Positions 1 through 7,740 are shown, numbered from the stretch's first letter. The stretch is DNA of 34,025 nt from Dehalococcoidia bacterium (GCA_021295915.1 JAGWBK010000014.1:1-34025), one strand, 5' to 3'. Notes: generated from the sequence alone by a model not told the origin. Translations and numbers: made by a program.

Positions 1-285
1 TGTGTCGGTCAGGTCTGTCGGATACGGCTTACGCTTCATAATGACCCGATCCTAACACTTCTCAGACACCCTCTAACTCACATAGAGAACGCACAATTCA
101 GTCGTCGGGATGGAGATAATGTCCAATACCGCGTCGGAGTGTTACCAGCTGAGGATTCCGATGGTCTCATGCACATCGTAAACTTTGATGATAGTATCGC
201 ACTAGACCTAGCAAGCATTCGCGGTTTATTGGCTAAAGCTGGGAGGTTCTCTAACTCTCTGGTGACCGTGAAAGTGGAGGATTGA
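1..285 (+). CDS. Hypothetical protein, C-terminal part (cut by window edge)
   Basis: Frame 1 is open from the first base to a TGA at 283-285, giving 94 residues without a start, so this is the 3' end of a gene that begins outside the window. The visible end reads ...MHIVNFDDSIALDLASIRGLL... and finishes in VKVED. I recognise no family. The next gene starts one base after its stop (GTG at 287), and that gene overlaps the third by ATGA, which supports a real three-gene operon. The segment is visibly richer in A/T and in codons such as TTA, CTA and ATA than the genes from 1453 onward. Confidence 0.55.
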   Translation, partial: CVGQVCRIRLTLHNDPILTLLRHPLTHIENAQFSRRDGDNVQYRVGVLPAEDSDGLMHIVNFDDSIALDLASIRGLLAKAGRFSNSLVTVKVED

Positions 286-286
286 A

Positions 287-793
287 GTGGTCCATGCGAA
301 TCCCGAAGTTGAAAGAGCCTACATGGGCGTCGGAAGTGTAGGCGACTGGTATGATCTGTCTGGTGACGCAATCGTCAAATTGAGACTGGGATCGGCAGCA
401 GGTAGCGGGCGGGCCATAAGCTCTAAAGGAGCCAGCCTACTAGCTGGCCAAGATGTACGATTGCAGCTACTAAATGCACCTTACCATGTGGAATTACGCT
501 CTTTACTTGACAGACCACCATCCAACCCTACTGAAGACCTCCGCCACCGTTTAGACAACGCCAATCGACATTTCCGGCGAAAGGCAGCCGCTGTTCTTGG
601 CGATGAGGAGGCCGTTCGATTGTTGGCAAAGATGTTTAAGCTGGTGACATTGCCCTTTGACGATTTCGATACCTGTGAGGAAGGTATAGCTCTTGCCAAA
701 TTGACTGCCGCTAACTTCTGTGAGATTGGGTCAAACGTAATATATATCACGGAGGCTGGTCAGAACTTCATAGAGGCACTCGACGGGGAATGA
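287..793 (+). CDS. Hypothetical protein, possible C-terminal winged-helix end
   Basis: An ORF of 168 residues with a GTG start; GGAGG at 277-281 (in aaagtGGAGGattga) is a good ribosome-binding site about 6 bases upstream and decides this start. It is the middle gene of a three-gene operon: one base after the preceding stop, and its TGA overlaps the next ATG as ATGA (790-793). No family was recognised. The C-terminal third is helical and ends in NVIYITEAGQNFIEAL, which resembles the beta-wing plus last helix of a winged helix-turn-helix (typically ...ITEAGR.FL); this is only a resemblance. Its A/T-rich composition matches its two partners and differs from the rest of the window, suggesting joint acquisition. 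Confidence 0.65.
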   Translation: MVHANPEVERAYMGVGSVGDWYDLSGDAIVKLRLGSAAGSGRAISSKGASLLAGQDVRLQLLNAPYHVELRSLLDRPPSNPTEDLRHRLDNANRHFRRKAAAVLGDEEAVRLLAKMFKLVTLPFDDFDTCEEGIALAKLTAANFCEIGSNVIYITEAGQNFIEALDGE

Positions 794-1344
794 CTAGTCA
801 GGGGGACAGGTTCAGTGATCGTGTAGTGGCTAGACTTGGTGAGGTTGAGGAGGAGTTTACAAGAAGATCTCTCACAATTGCCGTTCTTGGGCCCAACTTG
901 GAAAACCTCGATGATACAGGCACCCTAAAGCGCTACCAGATTCGAGATGCTCTTCTAGACATGGGCCATCGAGCATTTTTCCCCGAACACCATATTGATT
1001 CAACTGCACCCGACTGGATTGGGCAGGAGCAAGACTTACTCAGAGACGACACAGTTGATCTCGTGATTATCTTGCATACGGAGAATAGCTGGGGTGCTTT
1101 CGGTGAGATCTCCAATTTCGTAAGTATCCTAGATATACAGATGAAGACCGCGGTTCTTTTTCCAATTGAGCACTACAAACCTACCCAGGGTATGACTGGA
1201 AACATTGTGCAAGGCTACTTCGTCAGGATGCCTTACACTTACGAGCAGATGGAAATATGCCAACTAGTCTCTGAGTGCACTCAGTGGGCGCAACAACGTC
1301 AGATTGGCATCTGGCCAGAACTTCCTCCACATTTCAGATTCTGA
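790..1344 (+). CDS. Rossmannoid protein, nucleoside-deoxyribosyltransferase/TIR-like (putative)
   Basis: A protein of 184 residues whose ATG overlaps the previous stop (ATGA). After an N-terminal helix there is a first strand LTIAVLGP (about residues 28-35), a helix with GTLKRYQIRDALLDMGH, then DLVIILHTENSWGAFGEISNF (about 90-110) and a strand TAVLFPIEHY. The order strand, helix, DxVIxL, then E.S.GA.GE resembles the nucleoside 2-deoxyribosyltransferase, SLOG and TIR-like folds, in which the acidic residue of the last motif acts on nucleotides or NAD. These folds are common toxic effectors in anti-phage systems. The fold is inferred from pattern only; the function, and whether the two upstream genes are sensors or regulators for it, is not shown. 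It is A/T-rich like its operon partners. Confidence 0.65.
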   Translation: MTSQGDRFSDRVVARLGEVEEEFTRRSLTIAVLGPNLENLDDTGTLKRYQIRDALLDMGHRAFFPEHHIDSTAPDWIGQEQDLLRDDTVDLVIILHTENSWGAFGEISNFVSILDIQMKTAVLFPIEHYKPTQGMTGNIVQGYFVRMPYTYEQMEICQLVSECTQWAQQRQIGIWPELPPHFRF

Positions 1345-1452
1345 CTTTGCCATGCTGAGATTGTCACTAGCAATTTCGTGGGCTTGGCTGGACAGGTTTG
1401 GGTTTGCCTAAGTCTTGGGATTGTGACTCTCCCAATGATGGATTCCGCAGCC

Positions 1453-2688
1453 TCACTCCAACCGCCTGATGCTCGGCAGCGTAACCGCCGTAATCAGGCT
1501 GCCCACCACCAGCACAGACCCGCTGGCGAACAGCGCGAGCGGGGCACCGACCGCGCCTGCAAGCCCGCCCAGTCCAAGGTGACCGGCTGGTGCGACGCCG
1601 ATGCTCAGCGTCCACGCACCCATCGCCCTGCCTCTCTGCTCGTCCGGCACGTTCTCCTGCATCAGGGTCATGTACAGCGTGTCTACTGCCATGGCGCAGC
1701 CTGTGGCCAGCGTCAGCATCGCAACGTAGTGGATTAGATTGGTCGAGATCATCAGGGCCATGAGGCTCGCCCCGAATAGCGCCATGAGGCCGAACATCAG
1801 CAGGCCCTTACGTCGGAAGTTTCCCATGGAAGACAACGTCAGCAGGCCTGCGATGCCGCCGATCTGCCTCACGGCCGTCATCACTCCCAGTCCGATAGGC
1901 CCCAGCCCGAGTACGTCCTTGGCGATCACCGGCAGCAGACTCATGTGCGTAAAGCCGAAAATCTCGGTCAGCGCAGCGAGCGCCATCAGCGTCACGAGTA
2001 TGCGATTGGTACGCATGATGTCTACGTAGTCGGCAAGGTTGCGAGTGACCGAGGCCCGCTGACCTACCGGTGCCTCCCGCCGCGCGCCGATCGGCAGCAG
2101 GAACAGCACGGAGGCAAAGTATGTCGCTCCTATGAGTAGGAACTGCCCACCAGCGCCGTACGCCGAGATAATCACACCGGACAGCAGCGACCCGACTATG
2201 CTGCCTACCTGCATACTGACCGAGTTCAGCGACAGGCCGTTGAGCGCGAGTCTTGGCCCTACGATGTCGTAGGTGAGCGACTGCCGAGTGGTCATCTGGA
2301 AGGCCGTTACGCAGCCGCCGATGGTGATCAGGACGAGAATATGCCACAGTTGCGCAACGTCGGCGATCAACACTGCGCTGATCACGAGCGACACTGCCAC
2401 ACCACCAAGCGTTACTATAATGAGCAGAGTGCGTCGTTCCACCCGGTCCGCGACGGCTCCTGACACCAGCCCGAGCACGAAGAACGGTATCATCGTCAGA
2501 GCCGAAGACACCCCGACCATGAACGCCGAGTCGGTGATCTCGAACACGAGCCAGCCGGTGACAACCCAGATCATCCCCATCGATGCCGACTGCAGCAGTG
2601 TGGACAACCACAGCAGTCGGAAGTCGCGAAAGGCGAATGACGGGGCCAGCCTTGAGATAAATTCAACTGCTGAGCCTGCGGTCGTCAC
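1453..2688 (-). CDS. MFS transporter, enterobactin-exporter/MFS_3-like
   Basis: A protein of 411 residues with about 12 hydrophobic segments, the normal size for a major facilitator. The N-terminal FAFRDFRLLWLSTLLQSASMGM and VTGWLVFEITDSAFMVGV are typical of the MFS_3 (EntS-like) group, and the loop 2-3 signature appears as SGAVADRVERRTLLI (about residues 76-90). The second half repeats the pattern around QENVPDEQRGRAMGAW. It should sit in the inner membrane and export a small molecule by proton antiport; the substrate cannot be read from sequence. It lies 94 bases downstream of ccmE on the same strand and may share its transcript, but I see no functional reason to link it to cytochrome c maturation. 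It converges with the operon at 1-1344. Confidence 0.9.
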   Translation of the reverse strand: MTTAGSAVEFISRLAPSFAFRDFRLLWLSTLLQSASMGMIWVVTGWLVFEITDSAFMVGVSSALTMIPFFVLGLVSGAVADRVERRTLLIIVTLGGVAVSLVISAVLIADVAQLWHILVLITIGGCVTAFQMTTRQSLTYDIVGPRLALNGLSLNSVSMQVGSIVGSLLSGVIISAYGAGGQFLLIGATYFASVLFLLPIGARREAPVGQRASVTRNLADYVDIMRTNRILVTLMALAALTEIFGFTHMSLLPVIAKDVLGLGPIGLGVMTAVRQIGGIAGLLTLSSMGNFRRKGLLMFGLMALFGASLMALMISTNLIHYVAMLTLATGCAMAVDTLYMTLMQENVPDEQRGRAMGAWTLSIGVAPAGHLGLGGLAGAVGAPLALFASGSVLVVGSLITAVTLPSIRRLE

Positions 2689-2782
2689 GAGGATGGCTCT
2701 CTGAGAGACCCGCCCGGGAAGTCGCGAGTCAGCTAGTAATCGGCGGGCGCGTCAGAGAGGAGAGGGAGTTCGAGCCCTGTGC

Positions 2783-3238
2783 TCAGCCCGTCTCTTCCTC
2801 CATCGCTACGTACTTGGACGGGCACTTCACGATGACGTTCTCGCTCACGAAGACGCCGTCCGGGTGATAGCGGCCCTCCAGGATGATCTCGGAGTGCTCG
2901 TTGAAGAAAAGGTCGGGCAGAACGCCATTGTGGGCGGCGGCGAGGTCCTCAGCACCGTCGGTAAGGTTGAACTCGGCAAGAGTCGAACCATCGTCTCGGT
3001 GGAACGAGTCCGGCACCAGCTTGCCGCTCACGCGGACCATGCGGTCTTCGGGGGTGAAACCGACGTCCCTCATCTCGCCGACGGTGTAGTAGTACACCGT
3101 CGCTCCCTGGAAAGACTGGAAGGCGAAGTATCCCAGCGCTGCTACCAGCACGACAAACGCGATCAGCAGCTTGATGCGATGGGACGATACTGGCCCGTCG
3201 TCCTCAGGTAAGGTTTGAGTTATCTGTCCTTCTGTCAT
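2783..3238 (-). CDS. ccmE: Cytochrome c maturation haem chaperone CcmE, cysteine (CxxxY) type
   Basis: CcmE is a membrane-anchored periplasmic protein that binds haem covalently and passes it to the cytochrome c ligation machinery. From the ATG at 3238 it has 151 residues: a short cytoplasmic tail, one membrane anchor (LLIAFVVLVAALGYFAF, about 24-40), then an OB-fold beta-barrel with RMVRVSGKLVPDSF and EIILEGRYHPDGVF. The haem-binding site reads VIVKCPSKY, with Cys139 where most bacterial CcmE carry the His of HxxxY; Tyr143 is kept. This is the CxxxY class known from archaea and some anaerobes. A longer form from a TTG at 3292 would overlap ccmD; I prefer the ATG because the extra residues do not look conserved. 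It is the last of three ccm genes. Confidence 0.88.
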   Translation of the reverse strand: MTEGQITQTLPEDDGPVSSHRIKLLIAFVVLVAALGYFAFQSFQGATVYYYTVGEMRDVGFTPEDRMVRVSGKLVPDSFHRDDGSTLAEFNLTDGAEDLAAAHNGVLPDLFFNEHSEIILEGRYHPDGVFVSENVIVKCPSKYVAMEEETG

Positions 3239-3263
3239 GTGTGGACTCGTACTGGTACTACTG

Positions 3264-3593
3264 CTATGAATCTTGACTGTCGCGCTCTTCAAGCGCCCGC
3301 TTCAGGTCCCTGATCTCGTTCTGCAGTTCACGCTGCCTGCGAGACACATAGAAGACATACGCGAAGAACGCTGCCCACGTAACAATATACACCGCAAACA
3401 GGAATGACAGATTCGCCTCTGGGCCGCTGCCTTCTTGGGAGGGTGCAGCGCCCTGTGCTGCCGCCTGAATCGGCCCCTCGTAAGCTCCAGCGACGCCGAT
3501 CGCCGACAGGGCCAGGAAGGCCATGACTATTATCGCGCCCAGGGCAGTTACGCGCGTCCTGGCGTAGCTATACAAATCTCTGGTGAATCTCAT
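3264..3593 (-). CDS. ccmD: CcmD-like small membrane protein of haem export
   Basis: A protein of 109 residues between ccmC and ccmE. It has a hydrophobic N-terminal segment (VTALGAIIVMAFLALSAIGVAGA, with an Ala-rich end like a signal peptide) and a second membrane segment AVYIVTWAAFFAYVFYVSRRQRELQNEIRDLKRAL (about 68-102), which is the CcmD signature: AY..TW, a hydrophobic stretch, then R-R-x-R and a basic coiled helix. CcmD is normally 50-80 residues with one helix, so the N-terminal signal-like extension is extra. CcmD helps release holo-CcmE from the CcmABC complex. The start overlaps the end of ccmC by 26 bases, indicating translational coupling. Confidence 0.8.
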   Translation of the reverse strand: MRFTRDLYSYARTRVTALGAIIVMAFLALSAIGVAGAYEGPIQAAAQGAAPSQEGSGPEANLSFLFAVYIVTWAAFFAYVFYVSRRQRELQNEIRDLKRALEERDSQDS

Positions 3594-4275
3594 CCAGGTC
3601 CGATTCCGATCGTCTCAACGAGTACCTCTCCATGAGCAGGTACACGTACAACACTGTGAATGCTAGCACCGAGACCATCAGTGTCAGCAGCATCTTCTCG
3701 TTCAAGTCTGAAGGGACGTTTCTCTCAGGATGTGCCGACCGCCACCAGTCGGTGGCCTTGTAGATGATCGGTGCATCGATCGCTCCGATCAGTGCAATGA
3801 CCGATGCGAAGCGCTTACCCTGGGTTCCCGCGGGGCCATACGCCCGCACCATAAGGTATCCGACGTATATGAACCACAGCACCAGCGTGGTCGTCAGCTT
3901 GGCGTCCCATGTCCACCAGACTCCCCAGACCGGCTTGCCCCAGATCGCGCCTGTGACCAGGATCAGGCTGGCAAATATGATGCCGATTTCGGCAGTAGAG
4001 TAGGCGAGATCGTCCCACTTCTGCCTCCCGGTAGCCAGGTGCATGATGCTCGCGACCGCAACGACCATGATCGACACCATGCCAATCCAGCCGAGTGGCA
4101 CATGGAAGTAGAAGATCCGCTGGGACACTCCGAGGTTCAGCTCGGTGGGGACCCACATGTACACCAGGTACAGAGTGAGCGCCATCAGCAGCGCACTGCC
4201 GATTAGCAGGACATCGCCGGATATTCGGCGGACCAGTCCAGTAGCTGGAATTGGGGCTGTGGCCGACTGTGCCAT
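3568..4275 (-). CDS. ccmC: Haem exporter/transfer protein CcmC
   Basis: A six-helix membrane protein of 235 residues that presents haem on the periplasmic side and loads it on CcmE. It carries the haem-handling WWD motif as WGVWWTWDAKLT (117-128) and the two flanking histidines: His58 in IFYFHVPLGW and His182 in ATDWWRSAHPE. Length and motif order are those of CcmC; CcmF would be far longer. It is the first gene of ccmC-ccmD-ccmE. No ccmA, ccmB, ccmF, ccmG or ccmH is in the window, so these must lie elsewhere. No Shine-Dalgarno sequence precedes the ATG; TATATT lies about 10 bases upstream, so a short-leader transcript is possible. Confidence 0.92.
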   Translation of the reverse strand: MAQSATAPIPATGLVRRISGDVLLIGSALLMALTLYLVYMWVPTELNLGVSQRIFYFHVPLGWIGMVSIMVVAVASIMHLATGRQKWDDLAYSTAEIGIIFASLILVTGAIWGKPVWGVWWTWDAKLTTTLVLWFIYVGYLMVRAYGPAGTQGKRFASVIALIGAIDAPIIYKATDWWRSAHPERNVPSDLNEKMLLTLMVSVLAFTVLYVYLLMERYSLRRSESDLDEIHQRFV

Positions 4276-4290
4276 GGTATGTGCAATATA

Positions 4291-4377
4291 TCACAAGTGT
4301 GACAGCCCTTAGTAGGCGACCCGTACGGGCCAGATGTCACACGCCTGTAACACCTACTTAACATGCTATTAACACCT
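4291..4377. promoter_or_regulatory. Operator-like palindromes between ccmC and the CBS gene
   Basis: The divergent intergenic region contains TCACA-AG-TGTGA at 4291-4302, an 8-base inverted repeat GTGTGACA (4297-4304) / TGTCACAC (4335-4342), a perfect palindrome CCCGTACGGG (4320-4329) midway between those arms, and a direct repeat TAACACCT at 4348-4355 and 4370-4377, 22 bases apart (about two helical turns). A TATAGT -10 candidate for the rightward gene lies at 4384-4389. TGTGA/TCACA half sites recall the CRP/FNR family. Binding proteins are unknown. Confidence 0.4.
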
Positions 4378-4495
4378 GCCATGTATAGTATTACCTGTAG
4401 CGCCAGATAATTGGCGTGAGAATGAATACCAAAGCGAGTTCCACGGTTACTTGAGAGACTTCTCTGAGCCTGGAATCGGAAATGAGAGACAGAGC

Positions 4496-4888
4496 ATGGA
4501 CGTAAGTGAACTCATGGCCCCAGCTTCCGTCTCAGTTAAGCTGACGACCACAGTTACTGAAGCGGCAAAACTGATGCGAGACACCAGTGCGTCCTGCCTG
4601 GTCGTGACAAACGGTGGAAACATCGAGGGAGTAATCAGCGAGAGCGACATGGTTATTGGCTGCATGGCCAATGGCCACATCCCGTGGCAGTGTACCGTCG
4701 AGCGTCACATGGCTCCACAGGATCAGGTCATCGCTTCTGACACCCAGATTGGAGACGCTTCGCTCATGGTCATCGACGGCGAGCTGGAGTATCTTCCCGT
4801 AGTCGACGAAGGGAAGCTGGCCGGCATCCTGGAGTCAGTGAGTGTCTTCGGGGCTATGGACAGCGAAATGGATTACACACCCGCCTGA
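4496..4888 (+). CDS. CBS-domain pair protein
   Basis: A soluble protein of 130 residues made of two CBS motifs: MDVSELMAPASVSVKLTTTVTEAAKLM...CLVVTNGGNIEGVISESDMV and VERHMAPQDQVIASDTQIGDASLMVIDGELEYLPVVDEGKLAGILE. Such pairs form a Bateman module that binds adenine nucleotides and usually senses energy state. I chose the ATG at 4496 because the protein then opens exactly at the first CBS strand; an upstream TTG at 4451 would add 15 unremarkable residues. It stands alone, divergent from ccmC and followed at once by a strong terminator, so it is probably monocistronic. The partner it regulates is not evident. Confidence 0.85.
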   Translation: MDVSELMAPASVSVKLTTTVTEAAKLMRDTSASCLVVTNGGNIEGVISESDMVIGCMANGHIPWQCTVERHMAPQDQVIASDTQIGDASLMVIDGELEYLPVVDEGKLAGILESVSVFGAMDSEMDYTPA

Positions 4889-4913
4889 AACTAAGTTCTT
4901 CCCCCATTGCCTG

Positions 4914-4954
4914 ACGGCCCGCTGCACGGCCATCGCAGCGGGCCGTTTCATTTT
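4914..4954 (+). terminator. Rho-independent terminator after the CBS gene
   Basis: A perfect 12-base stem, ACGGCCCGCTGC (4914-4925) with GCAGCGGGCCGT (4935-4946), has a 9-base loop and is followed by TTTCATTTT. It lies 26 bases after the CBS stop codon. Confidence 0.9.
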
Positions 4955-5024
4955 CCAGTGTCAGCGACGAGTTGTTCGCCTGAAACCCACTGAGGACATA
5001 ACTACAGAGTCCTCCGTATGGCCG

Positions 5025-5957
5025 TCAGGAACCACCAAGTGTTGAGGTTATCGCCTCTTCCAACTCATCTGAGCCGACATAGCCCTCGTACTTGGCCCGG
5101 ACGTTGCCGTCGGCGTCGATGACAAACGTCCACGGCTCTGTCGGCAGGCCCCACTCGGCGAGAGTGGGGGAGAGCTTTGCTGCAGATATCCCCTCAGCCC
5201 TGATCTCTGGTGGGTTGTCATAGACCTCGACGTGCAGGAAGTTTACGCGGTCCGAGTGTGTCGCCTTCAGGTCCTTGATCGCGTCAAGCTGAGGTCCGCA
5301 TGTGGCGGTCTTGCAGTATGCAGGTGTCGCGAAGCTGACCACGAGAGGAATGCCCTCGTCGAGGGCTTCCTCAATTGTCATCACGTACAGTTCAGGTTCG
5401 GGATCGGAGTCCGTTGTAAGCTCAGCGAGATCGCCCACGTCCCGCGCCGTCCTGTTCTTGCTGCGCGGTGCTGCGGCTCCCAGTGCTGGTGTGGCGCTCT
5501 CGGACTTCACCTGTACGCGCGTTCCCGCCCGGGTATCAGAGCCATCCGCGTCCTTCAGCTTGAGCCCGAGACCCCACTCGCCGGTCTCATTGAAGGTCAG
5601 GGTCGCGACATATACGCCGCCTGAGCCTCCCGGCCAGACCTGGAACTCCGCGGGGACAGTCTGCCTGGGCCCGTCCTGCTCTGAGGTGGTGAGCAGAAAG
5701 GTCTCGACGTCCACTTGAGCGCCCTTAATCGGGCCTTTGCCCTGGCGGATGAGGCCGAAGACTACACGGTTGTCTCCCACGGCGAGGTCTGTTGACGCTA
5801 CAGCGACCGTTATTGGATCAGGCAACGACGGCGGTGCGGAAGGCGCGCTCGGCGCACCCTGAGTTGGCTCAACTTCCGAATTTGTACCGCACGCAGCTAC
5901 GCTCAGTAGCAGTGCCAGAGTAACAGCGACAATCACCGGGAGTCGGCTTACTGACAC
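5025..5957 (-). CDS. Lipoprotein with C-terminal thioredoxin-like domain (CxxxxC)
   Basis: An exported lipoprotein of 310 residues. From the GTG at 5957 it opens with a short basic end, a hydrophobic stretch and the lipobox LLSVAAC with Cys at residue 23, the normal place for signal peptidase II; a TTG at 5984 would make the signal peptide unusually long. A Pro/Ala/Ser-rich linker leads to an Ig-like beta domain (DLAVGDNRVVFGLI ... GVYVATLTFNETGEWGL), a second linker, and a thioredoxin-like domain: IPLVVSFATPAYCKTATCGPQ, later LPTEPWTFVIDADGNVRAKYEGYVG. The cysteines form CxxxxC, not CxxC, so classic disulphide exchange is uncertain. It probably acts outside the membrane in thiol or copper/cytochrome chemistry; a link to the ccm genes 1.3 kb away is only suggestive. 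Confidence 0.82.
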   Translation of the reverse strand: MSVSRLPVIVAVTLALLLSVAACGTNSEVEPTQGAPSAPSAPPSLPDPITVAVASTDLAVGDNRVVFGLIRQGKGPIKGAQVDVETFLLTTSEQDGPRQTVPAEFQVWPGGSGGVYVATLTFNETGEWGLGLKLKDADGSDTRAGTRVQVKSESATPALGAAAPRSKNRTARDVGDLAELTTDSDPEPELYVMTIEEALDEGIPLVVSFATPAYCKTATCGPQLDAIKDLKATHSDRVNFLHVEVYDNPPEIRAEGISAAKLSPTLAEWGLPTEPWTFVIDADGNVRAKYEGYVGSDELEEAITSTLGGS

Positions 5958-5992
5958 ATCCCGTCCCGCATTGCGAAAGACCAAGGAGCTAC

Positions 5993-7639
5993 CTACCCGA
6001 ATGGACGCCTGTGGCTGAACTCACCCTCTTCGCTGGTGATGAATTCCAGCAGGGCAGCCTGGCCGTTCTCCGTTGCGGCTTTCGCCCGCAGGAACGCAGG
6101 GCCGATATCGGACGGGTCTTCGATTCGCTCTGCCCATCCGCCCATTGCGGTTCCGAGGTCGGCATAGCTGCCGCCAAGATCGCGGGTGTTGTACAACTCG
6201 TGAGATCGCGCCATCGCAGACGTCTCGATTGCCATGGACGAGTTGTTCAGTACCACTGTCAGGATCGGTATGCCTGAACGCACAGCAGTCTCGAAGTCGA
6301 ACCCTGTCATGCCGAAAGCAGCGTCCCCCATGAAGTTCACCACGAACTTGTCGGGGTCCGCGAGCTTCGCCCCCATATTCAGCCCTAGACCTGTCCCCAG
6401 CCCATGTGACTTGCCCCATCCCAGGTACGTGTGAGGCCCACCCGCCTGGTAGAACGGCATAAGCTGGTCCCTGGGACTGCCCGAGTCGTGGGTGACAATG
6501 GCGTGATTCGGGTCGATGTTATTCATGAACTCAGAAATCACCCGGTAGGGGGTCATCGGCACCTCGGCTGAGTTCAGCTTGTGCGCCCACTGGTCCAGCC
6601 AGGCCTGACGAACTGTGGCGATCTCTTCCGCGGTCTCGCCATCTCTCGACTGGCCTCCGTGTCTGTCCTTGCACGCCTCGATCATCTGTCGAATGATCAG
6701 CTTTGCGTCACCCAACAGGGGGTACTCGATGTCGTAGTTCTTGCTGATGTCGATGGGGTCGTTCGTGGCCTGAATGAATGTCTTGTCGCTTGGAATATTC
6801 GTAGTCATACCATGTCTGGTCAGGCTCGAGCCGACAGCGAATACGACATCCGCGCGACCCATGAACCGGTACGCTGCACCGTTCATGACCCCGGAGCTGG
6901 ATCCCAGAGACAGTGGATGCTTCTCAGGAAAGCCGCTCTTGCCAGCCATGCTTGTCGTCACAGGAATCTGCAGCAGCTCTGCCAGTTCAACCAGGTCGTC
7001 GGATGCCTCCGCGTACAGCACGCCCTGTCCTGCGTAGATTATCGGGTTGGATGCCGCAAGCAGCGCCGCGGCCGCCTCGTCCACCGCGGCGACGTTCGCC
7101 CCAGCGGTTGCGACCTTGACGGGACGGTAGCTATTCACCAACTCGTCCGGTACGTCCTCGGCGCCGACGTCAGACGGAATCTCCACCATCACAGGGCCAG
7201 GTCGGCCCATCTTCAGACGCGCAAACGCCCTGCGCATTGTCTCGACTACCAGATTCGACGCCTTCAGCCGCTCTACGTTCTTGGTGATCGACTCGTAGCT
7301 CCTGACTGAGCTGAAGTGCGGATAGACGCCGTCACGGTCACCCGGATATCCAAGAGGAAGCAGCAGCACCGGCACTGCGTCGGAGAACGCTGTGGCTACG
7401 CCCGCGTACGCATTTTCTGCGCCAGGGCCGTACTGCATGGCAAAGACACCTGCAGGATTACCATTGGTAACCCTGCTATACCCATCTGCGATGCCGACCC
7501 CAACGCGCTCCTGCCGGCAGATGATCGGCCGTATGCCGACGTCAGCGGCTGACTCGATCACATGCGTAGTCGGGAAGGAACTCAGGTATTCGATACCTTC
7601 CTTCTTGAGAATATGAGCGATGGCGTCAAGAGTCTGCAT
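5993..7639 (-). CDS. Thiamine diphosphate-dependent enzyme, acetolactate synthase/decarboxylase-like
   Basis: A protein of 548 residues with the three-domain layout of the pyruvate oxidase/acetolactate synthase superfamily. The N-terminal Pyr domain holds the activating glutamate, Glu44, in ICRQERVGVGIADGYSR; the middle domain (about 185-320) is the Rossmann-like TPP_enzyme_M with NPIIYAGQGVLY; the C-terminal PP domain has the Mg-ThDP motif MGDAAFGMTGFDFE (437-450) closing with VVLNN (462-466). The start is supported by GGGAG about 8 bases before the ATG. No regulatory small subunit (ilvN) is nearby and the residues are not diagnostic, so it need not make acetolactate; oxalyl-CoA-, benzoylformate- or sulfo-substrate decarboxylases have the same fold. 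Confidence 0.88.
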   Translation of the reverse strand: MQTLDAIAHILKKEGIEYLSSFPTTHVIESAADVGIRPIICRQERVGVGIADGYSRVTNGNPAGVFAMQYGPGAENAYAGVATAFSDAVPVLLLPLGYPGDRDGVYPHFSSVRSYESITKNVERLKASNLVVETMRRAFARLKMGRPGPVMVEIPSDVGAEDVPDELVNSYRPVKVATAGANVAAVDEAAAALLAASNPIIYAGQGVLYAEASDDLVELAELLQIPVTTSMAGKSGFPEKHPLSLGSSSGVMNGAAYRFMGRADVVFAVGSSLTRHGMTTNIPSDKTFIQATNDPIDISKNYDIEYPLLGDAKLIIRQMIEACKDRHGGQSRDGETAEEIATVRQAWLDQWAHKLNSAEVPMTPYRVISEFMNNIDPNHAIVTHDSGSPRDQLMPFYQAGGPHTYLGWGKSHGLGTGLGLNMGAKLADPDKFVVNFMGDAAFGMTGFDFETAVRSGIPILTVVLNNSSMAIETSAMARSHELYNTRDLGGSYADLGTAMGGWAERIEDPSDIGPAFLRAKAATENGQAALLEFITSEEGEFSHRRPFG

Positions 7640-7696
7640 GGTGGGTCTCCCAAGCTGCTGGGGGTGGGCTGTCGGATGCCGACGAGACTACGGCTA

Positions 7697-7740
7697 GGAT
7701 ACTAGCTGGTGTTGCTCAACGAAAGTGAGCTCAAGTATCC
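7697..7740. promoter_or_regulatory. Nested inverted repeats upstream of the ThDP gene
   Basis: GGATACT (7697-7703) pairs with AGTATCC (7734-7740), and inside them GCTCA (7714-7718) pairs with TGAGC (7726-7730). The element fills the gap between the 3' end of larE and the start of the ThDP gene. It could be a terminator-like hairpin for larE or an operator for the ThDP gene; there is no T-run to decide. Confidence 0.3.

Noticed and set aside
78-371. Minus-strand frame of 97 codons at the left edge
   Set aside because: It overlaps the plus-strand frame 1-285, which connects smoothly to the next gene; no motif supports the minus-strand frame.
1808-2611. Second minus-strand frame of 267 codons within the MFS gene
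   Set aside because: Arg/His-rich translation without membrane segments, in the wrong frame of a clear 12-helix transporter.
4992-5014. Inverted repeat GAGGAC / GTCCTC near the end of the thioredoxin-like gene
   Set aside because: Only six pairs with an 11-base loop and no T-run on the minus strand; too weak to call a terminator.
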